From: Caulobacteraceae bacterium | GTDB taxonomy: Bacteria > Pseudomonadota > Alphaproteobacteria > Caulobacterales > Aquidulcibacteraceae | Length of the DNA: 64,000 nt | Reading direction: 5' to 3' | NCBI GenBank assembly: GCA_009773335.1 | Contig: WRPF01000013.1 | Span: 1-64,000, forward strand | In this document: positions 54,043-63,119 of the stretch, piece after piece | Layout of the letters: the number at the start of each line of letters is the position of its first letter | How positions within the stretch are numbered: the stretch's first letter is position 1 | Made by a program: the position numbers and the translations under genes | The notes under the pieces: generated by a model | Seen by the model: the letters and a program-made list of their open reading frames with translations, nothing else | Told to the model about the DNA's origin: nothing | Database searches by the model: none

Positions 54043-54938
54043 ATACGACGCCGCGGTGTTCGTTTGCTGATGATCGGCCACAGGAGATTGAGCGCCAGTC
54101 CGGTCATGACGAGACCTGTGGCGACGATTTTCCAGGCGGGCATCTGTTCACCCAGTACAAGTGCGGACGCCCCCATGCCGAACACAGGAACAAGCAACGC
54201 CATGGGCGTGACAATCGACGCGGGATAGCGCGCCAGCAGCCAACCCCACGCCGTGTAGCCGAACATTGTGTTGCCGGCGGACTGCCACAACACTGCCGCC
54301 CAGGTCGTCGCGTCAGCGTCGCTCACCCCGTGCACCATGGCAGGCCAGCCTTCAAAGATGATCGACAAGAGCAGTAACGGCGGCACGGAGAAGAGCCCCG
54401 CCCACACGACATACGACAGCATGTTCGTCGGCTGCCCCGCGCGCGCGACGAGATTTCCGCCGGCCCAGCTCAGCGCCGCCATCAGCACCAGTCCGATCCC
54501 CAGCGGCGTGGAGCTGCCGTCGGTGCGCAGAAAGATGATTGCCAGTCCCGCCGTCGCGATCGCAAGCGCATACAGCTGGTAGGCGCGCACGCGCTCTCCC
54601 GAGAGGCGCATGGAAAATGCGATGGTGAAGAAGATCTGCGTCTGCACGATCAGTGACGCGAGCCCCGGCGTTATGTCGCTCTTCATCGCGAGAAAGAGCA
54701 GTCCGAACTGGCCCGCGCCGATCAGGATGCCGTACGCGGCGAGATTGCTCCACGGCGCCGCGGGTCGCTTGAGGAACAGCGCGAGCGGGAAGAACACGAA
54801 CGCGAACCGCAGCGTCGCCAGCAACAGCGGCGGCAGATGTTGCAGCGCGATCTTGATGACGACAAAATTCGTCCCCCACACGGCCATGACCGCGACGGCC
54901 AGCAAGAGGTGAGGCCACGAGAGAGCGGAGGATTGCAT
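54036..54938 (-). CDS. EamA-family (DMT superfamily) transporter
   Basis: This protein of about 300 residues has ten predicted membrane helices in two EamA repeats. The first begins AVAVMAVWGTNFVVIKIALQHLPPLLLATLRFAFVFFPLALF. The second includes AALSWAGGNLVARAGQ and MALLVPVFGMGASALVLGE. Members export amino acids or metabolites. The start is taken at ATG 54938; ATG 54971 would add 11 residues. The aminotransferase is divergent, 120 bp away, and might supply or consume the transported compound. Confidence 0.88.
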   Translation of the reverse strand: MQSSALSWPHLLLAVAVMAVWGTNFVVIKIALQHLPPLLLATLRFAFVFFPLALFLKRPAAPWSNLAAYGILIGAGQFGLLFLAMKSDITPGLASLIVQTQIFFTIAFSMRLSGERVRAYQLYALAIATAGLAIIFLRTDGSSTPLGIGLVLMAALSWAGGNLVARAGQPTNMLSYVVWAGLFSVPPLLLLSIIFEGWPAMVHGVSDADATTWAAVLWQSAGNTMFGYTAWGWLLARYPASIVTPMALLVPVFGMGASALVLGEQMPAWKIVATGLVMTGLALNLLWPIISKRTPRRRIQ

Positions 54939-55058
54939 GGAGACGAGCCAAGATAGCGCCTTCACACGCATCTGTCGATTGGTCCCGGTCCGGCGGATGT
55001 CGTCGCGCCGCCGCTTTCCGGGGCTTGCATCCTGCGTCGGGTCCCGCAAGCTGGCGGT

Positions 55059-56216
55059 ATGAACCCGCTTTACTCGGCATTGCCGACAACCATCTTCGAC
55101 ATCATGTCCGGGCTCGCGCGGGAGACGGGCGCGGTCAATCTCGGGCAGGGGTTCCCGGAGGACGACGGTCCTCTGGACGTGCGCGAGGCCGCCGCTGCGG
55201 CCATTCTCGCAGGGCCGAACCAGTATCCCCCCATGCGTGGTTTGCCCGCCTTGCGCGAGGCGGTCGCGGAACACTACGGCCGTCTCGGCGGCGTTTCCCT
55301 CGACTGGCGGACCGAGATCACGATCACGTCCGGGGCGACTGAAGCCATCGCAGCCGCGCTTCTCGCCGTGGTTTCGCCGGGCGACGAGGTCGTGGTGTTC
55401 GAGCCGATGTATGATGCCTACGCGCCGCTCATTCGCCGGGCGGGCGGTACGCCAACGGCAGTGCGCCTCGTCCCGCCGATGTGGACAGCGACGGACGACC
55501 AGATTGCGGCGGCATTCACGCCGCGCACGCGCGCGGTCGTTCTGAATACGCCACTCAATCCGACGGCGAGCGTCTTTGATGACGCGATGCTCGCGCGCAT
55601 TGCACATCTCTGTGTGGCGCATGACGTGATCGCGATCAGCGATGAGGTGTGGGAGCATGTCGTGCTCGACGGCGCACAGCACCAATCCATGTTGTCCGCG
55701 CCCGGTATGCGGGACCGCACGATCAAGATCGGATCGGCCGGCAAGATTTTCGGGATGACGGGCTGGAAGGTCGGATTTGTCTGCGCCGCGCCTGCGCTGA
55801 CGGAAGCCGTGGCCAGGGCGCACCAGTTCCTGACATTTACAACGCCGCCGCACCTCCAGTCGGCCGTCGCCTTTGGTCTTGGCAAGGACGCCGCTCATTT
55901 CGATGCGATGCGCGAAGGGTATGGGAGATCGAAGGCCCGTCTCGAACTCGGACTGGCGGCGGAGGGGTTCGTGACGCTGCCGTGCGCCGGCACCTACTTC
56001 CTGAATATTGATCTCGTGGGATCGGGGATTGCGCTCGCGGATGCGGAGTTTGCCTTACGTGCCGTCAAGGAGGCCGGCGTCGCCGTCATCCCGCTTTCGG
56101 CGTTCTACGAGCACGCCGGCGAGGGGCGGTTCGTGCGCCTGTGCTTTGCCAAGCGCGACGAAACACTTGATCGCGGGATCGAAGCGCTGGCGAAAGCGCG
56201 CGGTCTGTTCGCCTAG
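55059..56216 (+). CDS. class I/II PLP-dependent aminotransferase
   Basis: This is a 385-residue fold-type I enzyme. It has VNLGQGFPEDDGP and YPPMRGLPALREAVAEHYGR at the N-terminus, TSGATEAIAAALLA, NTPLNPTASVF, SDEVWEHVV and the PLP lysine in GSAGKIFGMTGWKVGF, and the carboxylate Arg near RFVRLCFAK. The pattern fits methionine/glutamine-type (YbdL or kynurenine aminotransferase-like) enzymes. The exact amino donor cannot be told. Confidence 0.93.
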   Translation: MNPLYSALPTTIFDIMSGLARETGAVNLGQGFPEDDGPLDVREAAAAAILAGPNQYPPMRGLPALREAVAEHYGRLGGVSLDWRTEITITSGATEAIAAALLAVVSPGDEVVVFEPMYDAYAPLIRRAGGTPTAVRLVPPMWTATDDQIAAAFTPRTRAVVLNTPLNPTASVFDDAMLARIAHLCVAHDVIAISDEVWEHVVLDGAQHQSMLSAPGMRDRTIKIGSAGKIFGMTGWKVGFVCAAPALTEAVARAHQFLTFTTPPHLQSAVAFGLGKDAAHFDAMREGYGRSKARLELGLAAEGFVTLPCAGTYFLNIDLVGSGIALADAEFALRAVKEAGVAVIPLSAFYEHAGEGRFVRLCFAKRDETLDRGIEALAKARGLFA

Positions 56217-56324
56217 AATAACCCCGGGCCGGCCGTACACGGTCGTCTCCCGACAAGTTGTTCCAGAATACAGGTTGGACCGCCTTCCTGGCGGGCAACA
56301 CGATTTCACTTGGCCTGAAGCGGT

Positions 56325-56945
56325 CTAACCTTTCTGCTTTGCCATCGCACGCTGGAACGCGGGGCGCAGCCGTAGGCGTTCCAGGTAAGCCCGCGACAGC
56401 GGTGGAATGCGATCCATGAGCGGCGCTAGCGAGTCCGCAAGATGCAGCGCGTAGGCGATGCAGATGTCGGCGATGGTAAACCGTCCGCCGACAAGAAACT
56501 CCCGGTCCGCCAACGCCGCTTCAACGGCCTTGAGGCGACCGAGAAACCATTTCCCGTAGTCTTCCGCCGCTTGCGGCAGGCGTCGTTCCTCCGGCTCCAG
56601 TCGTGTGTATCGCAGTACGATTGTCTGCGGAAATGTCAGCGTCGCATCGCTGAAGAAGAGCCAGTTGAGATAGGCGGCGTAGTCCGCCTCCTGAGTCGTG
56701 ATTTCAAGCGGCGTTGGACCATATTTCGCAACCAGATAGGCGCAGATACCGGATGACTCCGTCATCCTTGCATCGCCGTCGATGAAGAAGGGGATCGTTC
56801 CCAGCGGGTTGATCGCAAGATATTCCTTCGCCAGCACGCGCGGCGGAAACGGCAACAACTTGAGATCGTAGTCGAGACCCATCTCTTCGAGCGCCCAGAG
56901 AGGGCGCAGCGAACGCGCATCGGCGCAGTGGTAGAGCGTGATCAC
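56325..56945 (-). CDS. glutathione S-transferase family protein
   Basis: This 206-residue protein has an N-terminal thioredoxin-like domain (MITLYHCADARSLRPLWALEEMGLDYDL, NPLGTIPFFIDGDARMTESSGICAYL) and a C-terminal helical domain with FLVGGRFTIADICIAYAL, the GST capping motif. The canonical beta-class Cys is not obvious; Ser12 may activate glutathione. No partner genes indicate a substrate. Confidence 0.9.
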   Translation of the reverse strand: MITLYHCADARSLRPLWALEEMGLDYDLKLLPFPPRVLAKEYLAINPLGTIPFFIDGDARMTESSGICAYLVAKYGPTPLEITTQEADYAAYLNWLFFSDATLTFPQTIVLRYTRLEPEERRLPQAAEDYGKWFLGRLKAVEAALADREFLVGGRFTIADICIAYALHLADSLAPLMDRIPPLSRAYLERLRLRPAFQRAMAKQKG

Positions 56946-57004
56946 GGGTCTCTCCTCTTTTCCCCACCATGCAGGGACGGGGAGTCCGGTTCAATACGGT
57001 CTTC

Positions 57005-60000
57005 TCAATACTCGCGCCGCCAGCGGATGGAGAGACGGCGATCTCCATTGGGCTGGAACGCGGAGATCAGGAAGAGCTGAGGCCGCATACGCCACTCCAC
57101 CTGCGTCTCTGTTTCGCCGATGCCGGTGCGCGCCACTTCGAGATAGACATCGCGCGTCAGATACTTGCCGCCGGCCACGCGCAGGCCAACGCCGGTTTCC
57201 CTGACATCGAGGCGGTCGAGGCCCACAAGATCGCGGGCCGCGCCCGCGATGTCGAGCGAAGCCTGACCGGCCAGTTGCGCGAGGGAAGTTGCGAGTTGCG
57301 CCGCCTCAAGCGCGGAGAGGTCCTGCGACGCACGTCCGAACAACGCCTGCGGCAGGATTTCGTCCTGTGGCAACGCGGGAGTGCTGGAAAGTTCTATCGC
57401 AGGATCGCCCACAGGCCCGCTCAGCACGATGCGCGCGGTGATTTCGGGTGAGGACATCTCCGCCGCGAGATTGATCAGCGCCTCCTCCGGCGCGCCATTG
57501 AAGCGTATCAGGCCGCTTTGCGCATCGAACACGCGGCCGGCGAGCGTGAAGCGTCCGCGGATGAGGCGGGCTTCGCCAAACAGGCGCGGCGCGGTCGAAG
57601 TCCCTCTTACGCGCAAATCGAGCGACCATTCCGAATCGAGTCCGCGATCACGCACGAAGACACGTCCCGGCGCACGCACGCGCAAATCCAGCGAAGCGCG
57701 GGCAACCTCGTTCCTGGGACTCCCCGGCGTTTCCCCATCTTGTTCGCCCGGGCGGTTGATCTCGATTACGTCGAGTTGCGGAATACCTGCGTTGGCGCGG
57801 GGTGTCGAAAGCGTCGCCTCGCGCACGTTGAGATCGCCGCTCAGGGTCATCTCGTCGACCGTCCATTTGAGCGCAAGCGGGCCGCTGACGACCGCCTTTG
57901 CGTCAGGGCGATTGAGTATCTGGATGTCGTTGGCGACAATCGCCACCTCGCCGTCCTTCAGGCCGCGTGCTTGCCCAGTTCCCGTCAGCGTGCCGGTACG
58001 CAGGTCCCGCGCGGCAAACTGCTCCAGGCGTGCACCGCTATCGTTGAAACTCACACGGGCCGACATGTCGCGCATCTCGATGCCTGTCTGGCGATCGGAA
58101 AAGCGCCCGCCAGCAAGCGAAAAGCCGCCTTCTCCCGAAAGCGTCCCCACAGCGAAGCGCACGTCGCCGGCGCCCTCGAACTGGCCAGCGAGGTTCTGGT
58201 CCAGCGAACCGACCAGTCCCCACAGCGCATCGGCAGGCCCGCGCGCGCGCCAGGTGGCGCGGCCTTCTCCCGCAAGCGCGATGCGCATGGGGCGTGCGCG
58301 GGCGGAGACAGGCGCGCGGGCGTCGAACGCGCCGTCCAGTCCGTTGCGCGAGCTGGCTGTGCCAGAGACCGTCATGGACCCGTTGGCGATCCGTCCCGTA
58401 AGTTGCAGCGACAGCGGATCTCGCGTGCGCCGAACAAGCAATGCATCCGTCAGCGCAATGTCCACCGCGCCGTCGAGGCTGTTGTCGCCGCCGCTGAGCG
58501 AGATCGTTCCGGTCGCCCGGCCTGTCGCGCGTTCGCCCATCAGATCGAGCACAGGACCGATAGGTGCATTGTCCACCACGGCGTTGAACTGCAGCCTGTC
58601 GCGCTCATCCTTCAGTGTCGCTCGCAGCACGCCGTCACCCAGCGCGAATACGCCGCTGGCGTTCATTGCATTGGGGGCGAGCGACAGCACGAAGGGCTCG
58701 CGCGTCTTCACAGTCGAACCGTTGATGCTTCCGGCGCCTTCGATCTGGATCAATGTCGTATCTCTCGCGCGATCAACGCTTGCGGTGAGATCGAAGAGGA
58801 CTGGCGCACCGGACGCGGCGCCTCGCAGGGTTCCATGAAGCTTGATAGCGTCGAGCGGCCCGGAGGCTTCGGCATCGAGGCGAGAGAGCGCAAGCGCACC
58901 TATGCGTCCGCTGGTGATGCGCGCCGAAGCGGAGAGCATCGCCGCACCCGATTGCGCGGGCCTGAGCGTCGCCGTACCGGTGACGCGACCCGTCAGCGGG
59001 GCGGCGAGTTTGTCCGTTCGTCCGCTGAACGTCACATCGAGCGTAGGACCTGCAGCGGTGAATGACGCAGCGCCGGTGGCGACGAGACCTGCCGCGTGAA
59101 TGTCGAGGTCCGAGAGCGTCAGCTGCTCGCGGTCACTCGCGAGCAAGGCGGTCGCAGTCGCAGGCTCACCCGCGACTGCGCCTTCGATCCTGATCGTTCC
59201 CTCGCGTCCCCGGGCGGCGGGAGCGAATGCGAGCGTGACGACGGGATGTTCTATCGCGAGCCCGGCGACGTCGATCTGACTCAGGCGTGCTGTGGTTGCG
59301 ACCGTCGGATTTTCGAGGCGTCCCGTGATCGCACCAGTCGCATCCGCGACGCCATCGAACTCGGCGCCGCCAAGGCGTATGGGGCCCGTCGCCGAGGTCT
59401 CGAACGAAAGGGTCGCCTGGCCGTGATCGATGCGACCGAATGCGGCCGCCCGCAGTTTTGGAGCGCTTACGGATATGCGCCGCACGTCAATGAGGCCGCC
59501 GCGAAGGGCGAGCGTGGCGTCGAGCGACGGCGCCGCGCCGAGCATCTGGTCGAGCGGCTGAAGCGTCGTTGAAAAACGCCGCGTCTTCGCGTCCACGGTC
59601 ACGATCGTGGGGCCTGAGCCGCCACCTGCCGCCGTCCATGTTCCGCTGGCTTCGCCACGGACATGAGGATCGAAGGCTTCAAGGCGCGTCGTGCGCCACA
59701 CGCCCCGCAATCCGCGCGCGTCGTCGCCGAGCACGCCGTCGCCCAGAACGTCGATCGCGCTCGACTTCAGCCGCGCTTCGCGGACGGAAATGCGCCTGGA
59801 CTGGCGATCGTATCTTCCCCGAAACACGAGGTGTCCGTCCTTTGCGAGGCGGTCGACAATCTCCGCGCCGGTTGCTTCGGCGAGTGTCAGGTCGGATTCC
59901 AGATCGAGAAGTCCGCGCGATGCACGCAGACGCACGTCGCCTGCGAAGTTCGCGCGCATAGCCGCAATGCGAACGCCAGTTCCCGTCGCGCGACCGGAAA

Positions 60001-61093
60001 GGGTCTGCATATCGTCGTCGGATTCGAGTACGCCCTCGAAGCGCGCGGCGCCGCTGGCGATGTTGTGCGTGAGGCGATCGAGGCGGCTTGCCGTGACGAT
60101 AACGGCAGTGCTTCCGTGCGGACGCCAATCGTCGCCCAGCGCGCCACGGGCTTCCACCATCGCATCCTGAGCCTTTGCGGTGACCGCGAATGTGGGTCGC
60201 GCGCCGCGAACGCCTTCGCCATCGATGCGGATTGCGCCGCCAGTGCGAGAGACGACGTCGACGAAGGCGGGCGCGAGGTCAAGACGGATGTCGGCGCCGG
60301 TGGACCAGCTCTCGTGCCGCCAGCCGAATGTCGCCACAACAATCGGCTGGTCGCCGATCCGGGCATCAAGCACGCCGGCTCCGGCGGTTTCGTCGCCGTC
60401 GGCCTTTGCAGCTACATGCAGTTCGTGCTCGCTCTTCAGCGCCGCTGCAAAGAACCCGTCCTTCGGACCGTCGAGCGCAGCTTCCAGATGGATCGCCTGC
60501 TTGCGCTGCAGGTTGATGCGCAGGGTGTCGCCCGCGGCGTCGAGGCGGCGCAGATCCACCAGGGCGCGATCGATCCGCGCCCCACGCGCCGCAAAGTTCG
60601 CGTCGAGCGAAAACGCGGCCGCTTCGCCGAAAACCGTCGCGTCGACGTCGATACGCCTCACCTGCAACGCCTCGAGATCGACATCGATGCTGCGACCGGG
60701 TGGTCTGGCGGGCGTGAGTTTCGGGTTGCGGAAAAAGTGTATCGCGCCAGCCGACACCTGGCGCACAGCTGCTTCGCGCGTGAGCAGGCGCAACGGCTCC
60801 CAGCCCACTGCCAGATCCGTCGCCTCCACCCAGACTCCCCCAGCGTCGCTCAGGGTTGCTCGGGCGACACGCAAATCGCCAAGGCCGCTTCCGCTCACGC
60901 CTTCAAGATGCAGAACCCCGAGACGCCACACGGCGCGTCCTTCGGCCAGCCGTGAAACGAGAAAAGGGCCTCCGGGGCCCAACACCCATGCGAATGCTCC
61001 GGTCGTCAGCACGACAGCCCCCGCCGACGCGTAGAGCAATCGCCGGCGCAGGCGCCCGACGCGCGATGGAAAGGGGATGCGCGGGTCCGTCAA
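57005..61093 (-). CDS. tamB: translocation and assembly module inner-membrane protein TamB
   Basis: This is a 1362-residue AsmA-like protein. One N-terminal membrane anchor (RLLYASAGAVVLTTGAFAWVLG) is followed by a very long beta-rich periplasmic part of repeated 'GxLxxRxG' style strands that form a lipid-conducting groove. The C-terminal DUF490 domain has GKYLTRDVYLEVARTGIGETETQVEWRMRPQLFLISAF and ends LSIRWRREY. TamB works with TamA in outer-membrane protein and phospholipid transport. Its start overlaps the tamA stop (ATGA). Confidence 0.95.
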   Translation of the reverse strand: MTDPRIPFPSRVGRLRRRLLYASAGAVVLTTGAFAWVLGPGGPFLVSRLAEGRAVWRLGVLHLEGVSGSGLGDLRVARATLSDAGGVWVEATDLAVGWEPLRLLTREAAVRQVSAGAIHFFRNPKLTPARPPGRSIDVDLEALQVRRIDVDATVFGEAAAFSLDANFAARGARIDRALVDLRRLDAAGDTLRINLQRKQAIHLEAALDGPKDGFFAAALKSEHELHVAAKADGDETAGAGVLDARIGDQPIVVATFGWRHESWSTGADIRLDLAPAFVDVVSRTGGAIRIDGEGVRGARPTFAVTAKAQDAMVEARGALGDDWRPHGSTAVIVTASRLDRLTHNIASGAARFEGVLESDDDMQTLSGRATGTGVRIAAMRANFAGDVRLRASRGLLDLESDLTLAEATGAEIVDRLAKDGHLVFRGRYDRQSRRISVREARLKSSAIDVLGDGVLGDDARGLRGVWRTTRLEAFDPHVRGEASGTWTAAGGGSGPTIVTVDAKTRRFSTTLQPLDQMLGAAPSLDATLALRGGLIDVRRISVSAPKLRAAAFGRIDHGQATLSFETSATGPIRLGGAEFDGVADATGAITGRLENPTVATTARLSQIDVAGLAIEHPVVTLAFAPAARGREGTIRIEGAVAGEPATATALLASDREQLTLSDLDIHAAGLVATGAASFTAAGPTLDVTFSGRTDKLAAPLTGRVTGTATLRPAQSGAAMLSASARITSGRIGALALSRLDAEASGPLDAIKLHGTLRGAASGAPVLFDLTASVDRARDTTLIQIEGAGSINGSTVKTREPFVLSLAPNAMNASGVFALGDGVLRATLKDERDRLQFNAVVDNAPIGPVLDLMGERATGRATGTISLSGGDNSLDGAVDIALTDALLVRRTRDPLSLQLTGRIANGSMTVSGTASSRNGLDGAFDARAPVSARARPMRIALAGEGRATWRARGPADALWGLVGSLDQNLAGQFEGAGDVRFAVGTLSGEGGFSLAGGRFSDRQTGIEMRDMSARVSFNDSGARLEQFAARDLRTGTLTGTGQARGLKDGEVAIVANDIQILNRPDAKAVVSGPLALKWTVDEMTLSGDLNVREATLSTPRANAGIPQLDVIEINRPGEQDGETPGSPRNEVARASLDLRVRAPGRVFVRDRGLDSEWSLDLRVRGTSTAPRLFGEARLIRGRFTLAGRVFDAQSGLIRFNGAPEEALINLAAEMSSPEITARIVLSGPVGDPAIELSSTPALPQDEILPQALFGRASQDLSALEAAQLATSLAQLAGQASLDIAGAARDLVGLDRLDVRETGVGLRVAGGKYLTRDVYLEVARTGIGETETQVEWRMRPQLFLISAFQPNGDRRLSIRWRREY

Positions 61094-62850
61094 AATGCCT
61101 GACCGATGGAGACGTAGAAAGCTGCCCTGGAATCGCTGGGTCTCGGATCGACGGGCATCGCGATGTCGAACCGCAGCGGCGCGAAGCCGAGATCGTAGCG
61201 CGCGCCAACGCCGACGCCCCAGCGCATGTCGCCAGCATCATCCAGATTCCGGAAGGCCGCGCCGCCGTCGACGAAGGCGACCGCACCGATGCGTTGCGTG
61301 AACCGCGCGCGCGCTTCGCCGGAAACCTCCAGCAGGCCGCGTCCGCCGGGCGCCACGCCCGTCTTCGTCATGGTGTCGGGGTAGATCGAATTGAACGCGT
61401 ATCCGCGCACGGAGCCGCCGCCGCCTGCGTAGAAGCGCCGGTCCAGCGGAAGGTCGTTGTCGTCGCCGAGGACGGGCTCAACCCAGCCGAGGCGCGTGCG
61501 CGCCGCAAGCGTGTAGCGGTCTGCGCCGCTGAAGGTGTGATAGACGCGCGCCTGCGCGACGGCGCGCACGAAGGCGACCGTCGCGTCGCCGGTGGAAATG
61601 GAGGGCTCGGCGCGCAACTGCAGAAGATAGCCCCTGCGCGCATCCAGCGGCGTGTCGGTCTCGTCACGCCGGACTTCCCCGAAGGCCGACAGCACGTAAG
61701 CATTCTCGACCCCTTCGGCCTGACTGTAGAAGTCTGCCGACGCGGTGACGCCGTAACTGATGGCGTACCGAAGTCTGTCTGCGGCGTTGACGGCGCTGGA
61801 GACGAAGACGCCGTTGCGGGCGAACGGGCCGGTTTCGTCGTGCGAGACGCCGGCGGAGAACTGGCCTGCGCGTCCGGGGCCAAACGCGTTCGGGCGCGTG
61901 AGCTCGGCGGTCAGGCTCTGCTGTTCCTCGCCGAGAACGGTCTTCACCACGAGCGCGTCAGCGCGGCGCGTGATGTTGCGGCGGGTCCATTCCGCTTCGA
62001 GGCCGAAACCCTCGGTTGTCGACCAGCCGACGCCGACCTCGATGACGCGGGGCTTTGCTTCTTCCAGCGTCACGATGACATCGGTGAGTCCATCTGTGTT
62101 CGGTTGCGCCGCGAGCCTGGCGCCTACGACAGAAAAGGCTCCCGTGGATGCGAGATCGCGCCGGAGTTGCTGAAGCTTCTCGGGATCAAAATAATCACCC
62201 GTCTTCCAGTTCGCGGCGCGTGCGGCGAAGGCCGGCTGCAGGGCGCCCGGCGGTTCGACGGTGACGGCGCCCAGACGAAGGCGATCGCCGACGGCGAACT
62301 GGAACTGCGAGGTCATGCTGGTCGTCGCGTGATCGACGACAGTCCTTCGGGGGAGGGCTTTTGCGTGTGCATAGCCGCGCGCGCGCAAGGCGGCGACGGC
62401 TGCGAGTTCCGCGGCGATGACATCTGCAGCGCGCGCGGGCTTGCCGACGGCGACACGACCGATCTCCTTGCGCACGGCGGCAGTCGATACCTCGTCGATG
62501 CCACCCTCGAAAGTCACAAGGGGTGCGGCGAAGGCAAAGCGCGCGCCGGGGGTGATCCGCACAAGCGCGCGGGGCGGCGTCTCTTCGGCGACTGGTTCGA
62601 CCGTTGCGGCGTACCAGCCTTCCGAGCGCAAGAACGCGCGTGCGCGCTGCGCGGCTTCCTCGGCGAGGCGTTCGGCATCGAACAGGGACTGCGGCTCTTC
62701 CCGATCAGGCAGCACGCGCCTGATCGCGTCGCGCGTGTCATCGTCGACTCCCTCGACTTTCACCGGCGTCGCCGCCGCCACGGGGCTCGCGCTCACTGCC
62801 CATGCAAGGGCGGCGGCGGGGAGGGCGAGGGCGGCGGGAGAAAAGCGCAT
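61090..62850 (-). CDS. tamA: translocation and assembly module outer-membrane protein TamA
   Basis: This is a 586-residue Omp85-family protein. The signal peptide is MRFSPAALALPAAALAWAVSASPVAAA. POTRA domains follow (VKVEGVDDDTRDAIRRVLPDR; ARAFLRSEGWYAATVEPVAEE; LGAVTVEPPGALQPAF). The 16-strand barrel shows the conserved lid-lock motif RFYAGGGGSVRGYAFNSIYP and ends FYVSIGQAF with the terminal Phe of outer-membrane barrels. It is coupled to tamB. Confidence 0.95.
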   Translation of the reverse strand: MRFSPAALALPAAALAWAVSASPVAAATPVKVEGVDDDTRDAIRRVLPDREEPQSLFDAERLAEEAAQRARAFLRSEGWYAATVEPVAEETPPRALVRITPGARFAFAAPLVTFEGGIDEVSTAAVRKEIGRVAVGKPARAADVIAAELAAVAALRARGYAHAKALPRRTVVDHATTSMTSQFQFAVGDRLRLGAVTVEPPGALQPAFAARAANWKTGDYFDPEKLQQLRRDLASTGAFSVVGARLAAQPNTDGLTDVIVTLEEAKPRVIEVGVGWSTTEGFGLEAEWTRRNITRRADALVVKTVLGEEQQSLTAELTRPNAFGPGRAGQFSAGVSHDETGPFARNGVFVSSAVNAADRLRYAISYGVTASADFYSQAEGVENAYVLSAFGEVRRDETDTPLDARRGYLLQLRAEPSISTGDATVAFVRAVAQARVYHTFSGADRYTLAARTRLGWVEPVLGDDNDLPLDRRFYAGGGGSVRGYAFNSIYPDTMTKTGVAPGGRGLLEVSGEARARFTQRIGAVAFVDGGAAFRNLDDAGDMRWGVGVGARYDLGFAPLRFDIAMPVDPRPSDSRAAFYVSIGQAF

Positions 62851-63119
62851 GAAACGAGCAGCTTCGGTTCGAGTCGGATCAGGGCTGAAACGGGTACCGC
62901 TGACCGTGGCGCGAACCAGTTAACTTGCTGTCAACGAATTGGATGGGCTGCACGTCGAAGCCATGGTGCGCGATGATGCTGCGGCGATCGTCGCGCCCGA
63001 ACTGCGTTCGCTTCATGCGGATATTGCACTGGCGGCAGGCTCGCACTGGTGATTTCGGCTGAAATGAGTCCGGCTCACTGTTCGTTGGCAAATCGAAATG
63101 AGTCTGGCTGGCGGCGTAT
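62851..63119. other. 269-bp gap before tamA with a 15-bp direct repeat
   Basis: GAAATGAGTCCGGCT (63061-63075) and GAAATGAGTCTGGCT (63095-63109) are 14/15 identical with a 34-bp period. Several such repeats near a terminus are typical of IS21-type insertion-sequence ends, but no transposase is present. A 70-residue frame at 62879-63091 on the minus strand shows no known motif. Confidence 0.4.

Noticed and set aside
62879-63091. 70-codon minus-strand frame with CRQCNIRMK
   Set aside because: It overlaps the direct repeats at 63.06-63.11 kb, has no ribosome site I could see, and has no family resemblance.
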